Shown: piece by piece, positions 7,061-14,662 of the stretch | Numbering within the stretch: position 1 is the first letter of the stretch | Layout of the letters: every line of letters starts with the position of its first letter | Origin: Thermaerobacter marianensis | GTDB taxonomy: Bacteria > Bacillota > Sulfobacillia > DYIH01 | DNA length: 14,662 nucleotides | Direction of reading: 5' to 3' | NCBI GenBank assembly: GCA_020723785.1 | Contig: DYIH01000023.1 | Location: forward strand, 1 to 14,662 | Translations under genes and position numbers: made by a program | The notes under the pieces: model-generated | What the model was told of the DNA's origin: nothing | What the model saw: the letters and a program-made list of their open reading frames with translations, nothing else | The model's database searches: none

Positions 7061-7095
7061 GTTAGACCGGGGAAACATTTTTAGCCCTGTCTAAC
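7061..7095. promoter_or_regulatory. Probable MntR operator between mntR and mntH
   Basis: GTTAGAC (7061-7067) and GTCTAAC (7089-7095) form a perfect inverted repeat with 21 nt between them. Both arms are followed by CCGG, so the motif can also be read as two near-direct copies of TGTnnAnCCGG. The arms resemble the GTTAG/CTAAC half-sites of DtxR-family operators. The position, in the 209-nt divergent gap close to mntH, fits manganese-dependent control of one or both genes. Binding is inferred. Confidence 0.55.
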
Positions 7096-7144
7096 CGGTG
7101 CTTGCACCCCGATTTTTCATACGGGGGCTCGCAGGAGGTGGTTG

Positions 7145-8448
7145 GTGATCATGCGGCAGGGGATCGGCATGGAATCGGCGCGTGGTGCTTTCAGCCCGAA
7201 GGCGTCCTGGCGGGCGCGGGTGTCCGGGGCATTGCCGTGGTTCGGACCGGCCTTCGTGGCCAGCGTGGCCTACATGGACCCGGGGAACTTCGCCACCAAC
7301 ATCATGGGGGGCGCCCAATTCAACTACAAGCTCCTCTGGGTGCTCCTGTGGAGCAACGCCATGGCCATCCTCATCCAATACCTCTCGGCCAAGCTGGGCA
7401 TCGTCACCGGCCGCACCCTGCCGGAGAACTGCCGCGACCGTTTCCCCAGGCCGGTAACGATCGTTCTGTGGCTGGCGGCCGAGGCGGCGGCCGTGGCAAC
7501 CGACCTGGCCGAGGTGCTGGGGGGCGCCCTCGGGTTGCACCTCCTCTTCGGTTTGCCGCTCTGGCTGGGGGCGCTGGCGACCGGCGCGGCCGTGTTTGCC
7601 ATCCTGGCCCTGGAACGGGCCGGGTTCCGCAAGCTGGAGGCCGGGATCATGACCTTCGTGGCCCTGATCGGGGTGGCCTACGCCGTCGAAATCGTCCTGG
7701 TGCAGCCCGAATGGGGGGCGGTTGCCGCCGGCGTCTTCAAGCCCGCTCTGGACGCCAAAAGCGCCTATGTGGCAGTCGGGATGCTGGGGGCCACGGTGAT
7801 GCCCCACGTCGTGTATCTGCACAGCGCCCTGGTCCTGCCACGGCGCCGCCTGGCCGGCTCCGCGGGATGGCCGCCCACCTCCGCCGCGAGCTGGCCGACA
7901 TCGCGCTGGCCATGAACGGGGCGTGGCTGATCAACTCGTCGATGATCATCCTGGCGGCGGGGACCTTCTTCCGCCACGGCGTGCCCGTCGATTCCCTGGA
8001 GCAGGCCTACCGCACCCTCACGCCTCTCCTGGGGCCGGCGGCCGCCTGGGCTTTCGGCCTGGCCCTCCTGGCCTCGGGCCTGGGCTCCTCGGTCGTCGGA
8101 ACGATGGCCGGCCAGATCATCCTGGGAGGCTTTCTACGGTTGCGGATGAGCGTCTTCCTGCGGCGGTTCCTCACCCTGCTCCCGGCCCTGGTGGTGATCT
8201 GGGCGGGGATCGACCCGCTGCCGGCACTGATCCTGAGCCAGGTCGTCCTGAGCTTCGCCCTGCCCTTCGCCCTGGTGCCCCTCCTGTGGCTGACGGCGAG
8301 CAGGCCGGTCATGGGCGCCTTCGCCAACCGCCGGCTGACCAACGTGGCCGCCGCGCTCGTCATCCTGATCATCGTCGGGTTGAACGCGTTTCTGCTGGCG
8401 CAGACGTCAGGCGGGTTGGGAGAGCGGGGCTTGAACGGTGGCCCATAG
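7145..8448 (+). CDS. mntH: Nramp-family divalent metal (Mn2+/Fe2+) transporter, frameshifted
   Basis: This is a proton-coupled manganese importer of the inner membrane, about 434 residues if repaired. AGGAGG (7133-7138) gives the best spacing to GTG 7145; TTG 7142 and ATG 7151 are alternatives. The TM1 metal-binding motif DPGNFATN starts at about 7276, and the TM6 motif ATVMPHVVYLHSAL, with the selectivity Met, at about 7790-7831. Frame 2 then ends in an unrelated tail with a stop at 7913-7915. The family sequence continues in frame 1 as GMAAHLRRELADIALAMNG from about 7865 and runs through the last helices to TAG at 8446-8448. Adding one G to the GGG run at about 7863-7865 (GCGGGATGG) restores a continuous GSAGMAAHLRR. 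Either a sequencing error or a recent disruption explains this. The gene is divergent from mntR. Confidence 0.92.
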
Positions 8449-8508
8449 CTCAAGGACCTCCCATTGAGGTATACTGGAGGCGGCGAATTAGAGCAGGGGG
8501 TGAGAGGG

Positions 8509-9720
8509 ATGATCCACCGATTTGGGGCCGGGCGCACCGGCGGAAAGCTGGCGGCCTTGGCCCTTTTCGCCGCCATGTTCCTGACGCTGCTCGCGCCGGG
8601 TCTGAGCCATGCCCGGGACCGGGACGGCGGTGGGGGGGGCGGCAAGGCTTCCGTCCGCAAGATAGTCACCTTCGCGGGAAAGGTGGACGATTTACAGAAG
8701 GAGCGCCTCGTGCGGGGGAAGGGCGGGGCCACTCTCAAACACCTGCGCCTGGTCAACGCCGTGGCGGCGGAACTGCCCGATGAGGCGGCGGCGGCCGATC
8801 TGGCGCGCCAGCCGGGCGTCGTCAGGGTGGAGGAGGATGCCATCGCTTGGGCCGACGGTCAGCCGGTCCAGGTCCAGGGCAGGGGCGCGAAGGTCCAGCC
8901 GGCCCAGTCCGTTCCCTGGGGGGTGGCCAAGATCGGTGCCGACCGGGTTTCCGCCAGCAACAACGCTGTCGAGGTGGCCGTCCTGGACACCGGCATCCAG
9001 CTCGATCACCCGGACCTGTCCGCCAACATAGCCGGTTCGTACAACGCCATCCGGCCCGGGGCCTCGGCCACTGACAAGAACGGCCACGGCACCCACGTGG
9101 CCGGGACCGTCGCTGCGCTGAACAACGCGATCGGCGTCGTGGGGGTGGCGCCCGCGGTCCGCCTGTATGCGGTCAAGGTGCTGGGTGACAGCGGTTACGG
9201 TTATGTTTCAGACATCATCGAGGGTATCGACTGGGCGATCGGGCACGGCGCCGAGGTCATCAACATGAGCCTGGGCACATCCGTCGACGTCCAGGCCCTC
9301 CACGACGCCGTCATCCGGGCCTTTGACGCGGGCGTGACGGTGGTGGCGGCGGCCGGCAACAGCGGTCCCGCCGACAACACCGTCAATTACCCGGCGCGTT
9401 ACCCGGAGGTGATCGCCGTGGCCGCCACCGACCAGAACGACGCCCTGGCCTCCTTCAGCAGCCGGGGTCCGGAGGTGGACGTGGCGGCGCCGGGCGTCTC
9501 CATCCTGTCCACGTACAAGGGCAGCTGGTACGCCACGCTGAGCGGGACCTCCATGGCCACGCCCCACGTGGCCGGAACCGCCGCCCTGGTCCGGGCCCAG
9601 TGGGGTGCCGTGAGCCCGGCGGGCGTGCGGCAGCACCTGATCGACACCGCCGATGCCACCACGTCCTATCCGCGGGTCAATGCGTACAACGCCGTGACCC
9701 AGGCGCCGGCGACGCCCTGA
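8509..9720 (+). CDS. Secreted subtilisin-like serine protease (peptidase family S8)
   Basis: This 403-residue exported protease has a signal peptide at about 1-35 (GGKLAALALFAAMFLTLLAP, cleavage near SHA). A Gly-rich spacer covers 40-45 and an I9-type inhibitor propeptide about 49-113 (VRKIVTFAG; VVRVEEDAIA). The mature catalytic domain runs from about 135. The triad is complete: D160 in AVLDTGIQLDHPDL, H193 in NGHGTHVAGT and S348 in SGTSMATPHVAG. The oxyanion residue is N284 in AAGNSGP. There is no C-terminal sorting or PPC domain, so it should be released after self-processing. The ATG at 8509 lies behind GAGAGGG, and GTG at 8500 is an alternative. A TATACT at 8470-8475 is a possible -10 box. 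The gene is flanked by short non-coding gaps and appears monocistronic, with a large inverted repeat after its stop. Confidence 0.94.
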   Translation: MIHRFGAGRTGGKLAALALFAAMFLTLLAPGLSHARDRDGGGGGGKASVRKIVTFAGKVDDLQKERLVRGKGGATLKHLRLVNAVAAELPDEAAAADLARQPGVVRVEEDAIAWADGQPVQVQGRGAKVQPAQSVPWGVAKIGADRVSASNNAVEVAVLDTGIQLDHPDLSANIAGSYNAIRPGASATDKNGHGTHVAGTVAALNNAIGVVGVAPAVRLYAVKVLGDSGYGYVSDIIEGIDWAIGHGAEVINMSLGTSVDVQALHDAVIRAFDAGVTVVAAAGNSGPADNTVNYPARYPEVIAVAATDQNDALASFSSRGPEVDVAAPGVSILSTYKGSWYATLSGTSMATPHVAGTAALVRAQWGAVSPAGVRQHLIDTADATTSYPRVNAYNAVTQAPATP

Positions 9721-9746
9721 CGCCGGCCCGGACGCGGCTGGCCGAA

Positions 9747-9812
9747 CCCGGCGGTGCCGACGGCCGTGTGCGGCGGTCGGCGTGTGGCGTCTCTGGCATC
9801 GGCACCGCCGGG
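9747..9812. other. 14-bp perfect inverted repeat downstream of the S8 protease gene
   Basis: CCCGGCGGTGCCGA (9747-9760) pairs perfectly with TCGGCACCGCCGGG (9799-9812) across a 38-nt loop. It begins 26 nt after the protease stop. No T-tract follows, so it is not a textbook terminator; it could protect the mRNA 3' end or stop transcription by another route. The rest of the 184-nt gap is GC-rich and without a recognisable gene until the mutS2 promoter. Confidence 0.55.
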
Positions 9813-9865
9813 GCCGCCGCATCCGCCGTCTCGGCCCTACGGGGCGTCCGTTCGTTCTGCATCCC

Positions 9866-9896
9866 ATGACCAGTGCAGTCGGCGGCCCATTATAAT
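9866..9896 (+). promoter_or_regulatory. Promoter of mutS2, abutting the start codon
   Basis: A perfect TATAAT (9891-9896) is preceded at 19 nt by ATGACC (9866-9871), which matches 4 of 6 positions of the -35 consensus. The expected transcription start (about 9902-9905) coincides with the mutS2 ATG at 9905. A partial Shine-Dalgarno, AGAGGT (9897-9902), overlaps the expected start and is too close to the ATG. Transcripts from this promoter would be leaderless or nearly so. Confidence 0.55.
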
Positions 9897-9904
9897 AGAG
9901 GTCG

Positions 9905-12325
9905 ATGGACGACAAGACGCTGCAGGCCCTGGAATGGAACAAGATCGTGGCCCGGCTGGCGGGTCTGACTTCGTTCGCCCCGGGGCGGGAACGGGCCGAG
10001 TCCCTGGCGCCGGTTACCCACCTGGACGAGGCGCGGCGGCGGCTGGCGGAAACCGGCGAGGCCCGGCGCCTCCTGGACCGGTTCGGCGAGCCGCCACTGG
10101 CCGGGTTGGCGGACATCCGGCCGACCCTGGCCCGGGCGGCCCGACAGGAGATGGTCACCCCGGAGGAACTGGCCGCCATGGCGCGCACGATGACCGCCGC
10201 GCGCCGGCTGCGGAGGTTCCTGGAGGAACGGGCGGACGACTTCCCCCTGCTGTGGGGCCTGGCCGCCGCCATAGGCGATTTCCGCGACCTGGAGGCGGAG
10301 ATCGCCCGCTGCGTCACGCCGGAGGGCGACCTGGCCGACGACGCCAGCCCGACCCTGGCGGCGCTGCGCCGGCGGGAGCGGGACCTGCACGGACGGGTGC
10401 GGGAGCGCCTGGAGGCCATGGTGCGTTCCCCGTCCGTCCGGCCCCACCTGCAGGAGCCGCTGGTCACCCTCCGCCAGGAGCGCTACGTCCTGCCCGTGAA
10501 GCAGGAGCACCGGGGCCAGGTGCCGGGCATCGTCCACGACCAGTCGGCCAGCGGCGCCACCCTGTTCATCGAGCCCATGGCCGTGGTGGAGATGAACAAC
10601 GAACTGCGACGCCTGGCCCTGGAGATCGCCCGCGAGGAGGAGGCGGTGCTCAGGCGCCTCGGCGCCCTGGTGGCGGAGCGGGGCGAGGCGCTGGCGGCGA
10701 CGGCCGAGGCCCTGGCCGGCCTGGACCTGGCACTGGCCAAGGGGCGCCTCAGCCGGGAGATGGACGCCGCCGCCCCGGAGCTGAACGATACCGCCGTGAT
10801 CGACCTGCGCCGGGCGCGCCACCCCCTGCTGCGGGGCCGGGTGGTGCCGGTGGACGTGCGCCTGGGCGAGGAGTTCGACACGCTGGTGATCACCGGCCCC
10901 AACACGGGCGGCAAGACGGTGACCCTCAAGACGGTCGGTCTCCTGACCCTGATGGCCCAGGCGGGCCTGCACGTGCCGGCGGCGTCGGGGAGCCGGCTGG
11001 CCGTATTCAGGCAGGTTTTCGTCGACGTGGGCGACGAGCAGAGCATCGAGCAGAACCTCTCCACCTTCTCCTCCCACCTGCGCAACATCGTGGCCGTTAC
11101 CCGGTCGGCCGGGCCGGATACCCTCGTCCTGCTGGACGAACTCGGCGCCGGCACCGACCCGGCCGAGGGCGCCGCCCTGGCCATGGCCCTCTTGGAGCAC
11201 CTGCAGGCGGCCGGCGCCCGCACCATCGCCACCACCCATTACAGCGAACTGAAGACCTTCGCCTACACCCGCCACCGGGTGGAGAACGCCAGCGTCGAGT
11301 TCGACGCCGAAACCCTGGCGCCCACCTACCGGCTGGTCATCGGCCTGCCCGGGCGCTCCAACGCCTTCGAGATCGCCGCCCGCCTGGGCCTGGATGGGGC
11401 CATCGTGGGCCGGGCGCGGGAGATCGCCGGACGGCGGCACCGGGAGGTGGAGGCGTTGATCGCCGGCCTGGAGAAGGACCGGCGCGCCCTGGCGCGGGAG
11501 CGGGATCTGGCGGTCCGCGACCGGGCCGAGGCGGCGCGGCTGCGGGAGGAGGTGGAGCGGCGGGCCGAGGCGTTGCGCGCCAAGGGAGAGGAGGCCCTGG
11601 GAGCGGCGCGGCGGGAGGCGCGAGCCGTGGTGGAGGCCGCCCGGCGGGAGGCGGCGGAGGCGGTGCGCCGCCTGCGGGAGGCGGCCGCGGAGGCGGAGGC
11701 CGGGCGCCTCCCGGCCCGCGAGGCCCTGGCCCGGGCCGAGGGCGCCCGGCAGCGGCTGCACCAGGCCGGGCGGTGGGTGGCGGAGGCGGGGGAGGGCTTC
11801 GCGAGGCTGCTGCGGGAAGCGGCGCCACCGCGTGAAGCCGCCCCCCTGGTGGCGGCGCGCCCGGGCCAGACGGTCCTGGTCCGCAGCCTGGGCCTTTCAG
11901 GCCAGGTGGTGGAAACCGGCCACGGCGGGCAGGTCACCGTGCAGGTCGGCGCGATGAAAGTAACGGTGCCCCTGGCCGACCTGGCGGCCGCCGAACCGGC
12001 GCCGCCGGCCGCTTCCCGGCCGCACCTGTCGCCGCCGTCGCCCCGGCTCCCGCACCTGACGGCGGAAAAGGCGCTGACGGCGGCCACGGAGATCCATCTG
12101 CGGCGCCTGACGGTGGGCGAGGCCCTGGAGCGCCTGGACAAATTCCTGGACGATGCCGTGCTGGCCGGGCTGGGCCAGGTGCGGATCGTGCATGGCAAGG
12201 GGACCGGCACGCTGCGGCAAGCGGTGGCGGACTACCTGCGGCGCCATCCGCTGGTCGAGGACTTCCGGCTGGGAGGACCGGACGAGGGCGGCGCCGGTGT
12301 CACCATCGCCCTCCTGCGGCTCTAA
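9905..12325 (+). CDS. mutS2: MutS2 family ATPase/endonuclease with Smr domain
   Basis: This cytoplasmic DNA- and ribosome-associated ATPase is known in the family to suppress recombination or to act on collided ribosomes. It has 806 residues, normal for the family. The N-terminal core (1-300) begins MDDKTLQALEWNKIVARLAG, like B. subtilis MutS2, which fixes the start. The MutS ATPase domain has Walker A GPNTGGKT at 331-338, the STFSSHLRNI signature at 386-395 and Walker B LVLLDE at 407-412. THYSELK follows at 444-450. A long Ala/Arg/Glu-rich coiled coil covers about 505-640 and a KOW-like segment about 650-695. The C-terminal Smr nuclease domain (about 728-806) has HGKGTG at 763-768. Its usual LDLRG motif reads IHLRRLTV here, so the Asp is His and the Gly is lost. 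There is no MutS mismatch-recognition domain. A GGCCG/CGGCC stem directly follows the stop. Confidence 0.96.
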   Translation: MDDKTLQALEWNKIVARLAGLTSFAPGRERAESLAPVTHLDEARRRLAETGEARRLLDRFGEPPLAGLADIRPTLARAARQEMVTPEELAAMARTMTAARRLRRFLEERADDFPLLWGLAAAIGDFRDLEAEIARCVTPEGDLADDASPTLAALRRRERDLHGRVRERLEAMVRSPSVRPHLQEPLVTLRQERYVLPVKQEHRGQVPGIVHDQSASGATLFIEPMAVVEMNNELRRLALEIAREEEAVLRRLGALVAERGEALAATAEALAGLDLALAKGRLSREMDAAAPELNDTAVIDLRRARHPLLRGRVVPVDVRLGEEFDTLVITGPNTGGKTVTLKTVGLLTLMAQAGLHVPAASGSRLAVFRQVFVDVGDEQSIEQNLSTFSSHLRNIVAVTRSAGPDTLVLLDELGAGTDPAEGAALAMALLEHLQAAGARTIATTHYSELKTFAYTRHRVENASVEFDAETLAPTYRLVIGLPGRSNAFEIAARLGLDGAIVGRAREIAGRRHREVEALIAGLEKDRRALARERDLAVRDRAEAARLREEVERRAEALRAKGEEALGAARREARAVVEAARREAAEAVRRLREAAAEAEAGRLPAREALARAEGARQRLHQAGRWVAEAGEGFARLLREAAPPREAAPLVAARPGQTVLVRSLGLSGQVVETGHGGQVTVQVGAMKVTVPLADLAAAEPAPPAASRPHLSPPSPRLPHLTAEKALTAATEIHLRRLTVGEALERLDKFLDDAVLAGLGQVRIVHGKGTGTLRQAVADYLRRHPLVEDFRLGGPDEGGAGVTIALLRL

Positions 12326-12368
12326 GGCCGAAGCGGCCATTCCATCGCTGTACGGCTGGCCAGGACTC

Positions 12369-12425
12369 GAGTTGGGCCGCCCCCCACCTTGGCGCGACGG
12401 AGTTGGGCCGCCCCCCACCTTGGCG
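12369..12425. repeat. Tandem dispersed repeat, copies B and C
   Basis: Two identical 26-nt units (12369-12394 and 12400-12425), each starting GAGTTGGGCC and ending CACCTTGGCG, are spaced with a 31-nt period. Copy B is followed by CGACG, as in copy A at 3752-3781; copy C is followed by TTACAAC. On the minus strand the array begins with TGTAACGCC. Tandem subterminal repeats starting with TG recall ends of IS21-like elements, but no transposase gene is present. That origin is a guess. Confidence 0.8.
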
Positions 12426-12692
12426 TTACAACTTTATTAACCACAGTTATATTCCGGGGTTGCAAGCACTTGCCGCACAAGGCTTGCGCGACTCATGCAA
12501 CAACCCTATGCATGACGGTAATATGCACCACAGTAATAATGTTTTGGCGCGATCCCGGAACGGCTTGTCGCACAAGCTTTTCCGGACGCGGTTTATGCGC
12601 CTAGTTAATCCCGGTCGTCAATGATCGCGATTTCCCTCGACATTCGTTCCGGGATGGCAACCCTTTTTCGCCGGCCAGGGGAACGCGCTGCT
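12426..12692. other. Gene-free, AT-richer block with dense inverted repeats
   Basis: No convincing gene lies between the mutS2 stop (12325) and the PBP stop (12693). After the tandem repeat, several stems can be drawn. GGGTTG (12457-12462) pairs with CAACCC (12501-12506) and encloses a bulged hairpin (12463-12487). TGCAT (12509-12513) pairs with ATGCA (12523-12527). A 31-nt imperfect palindrome spans 12555-12585. ATCCCGGAACG (12552-12562) is the perfect inverse of CGTTCCGGGAT (12645-12655). The motif CTTGyCGCACAAG occurs twice (12469-12481, 12564-12576), and CCACAGTwATAwT occurs twice (12441-12453, 12528-12540). It could be a structured RNA or a mobile-element remnant. I recognise no known RNA family. 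Confidence 0.5.

Positions 12693-14662
<1,970 letters not shown>

Noticed and set aside
9754..11835. Long plus-strand frame and a minus-strand frame (9890-11761) overlapping mutS2
   Set aside because: Both are low-complexity Gly/Pro/Arg or Gln/Gly-rich translations, as expected from GC-rich DNA opposite or out of frame with a real gene.
12369..12425. Possible CRISPR array
   Set aside because: Only two adjacent units with a 5-nt interval and no spacers; no cas genes nearby.
12651..12668. Terminator GGG-loop-CCC followed by TTTTT
   Set aside because: The stem is only 3 bp, and its T-tract is on the plus strand with no plus-strand gene close enough upstream; the same bases are part of a longer inverted repeat.

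Overview
The window looks like a chromosomal segment of a high-GC, probably thermophilic or anaerobic Firmicutes bacterium (Desulfotomaculum/Moorella-like clostridial lineages are my best guess). I infer this from the gene set: a MutS2 with a C-terminal Smr domain, a YlxY-type deacetylase homologue, a B. subtilis-type MntR, a short ArgA-like GNAT and a monofunctional PheA. Strong Shine-Dalgarno sequences and frequent GTG/TTG starts agree with this. No rRNA, tRNA, CRISPR array or complete insertion sequence was found.

Layout. 1-2020: the 3' part of pheT (Phe-tRNA synthetase beta) with a frameshift near its end, then a TatA-like gene with a long tail and a Rho-independent terminator. 2124-3730: a small membrane protein and a membrane-bound HD-GYP c-di-GMP phosphodiesterase, the latter behind an AT-rich control region. 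3786-4832 (minus): a YlxY-like NodB-fold protein that lacks most catalytic residues. Divergent from it is pheA (4939-5772), followed by an ArgA-like acetyltransferase with its own promoter (5873-6334). 6474-8448: mntR and mntH, divergent around a shared operator-like inverted repeat; mntH carries a frameshift. 8509-9720: a secreted subtilisin-like protease. 9905-12325: mutS2, whose best promoter lies almost on its start codon. 12326-12692: a gene-free block with two tandem copies of a repeat also present at 3754, followed by dense inverted repeats. 12693-14662 (minus): most of a class A penicillin-binding protein that ends in a Gly/Ala linker and a cupredoxin-like domain.

The genes are mostly independent housekeeping and envelope functions. 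The clear functional pair is MntR (sensor) with MntH (importer). The most unusual items are the cupredoxin domain fused to a PBP, the dispersed 24-26 bp repeats beside a structured non-coding block, and the probable leaderless mutS2 transcript. Both frameshifts fit losses of 1 or 4 bases in GC-rich tracts, so sequencing error is the simplest explanation for them.
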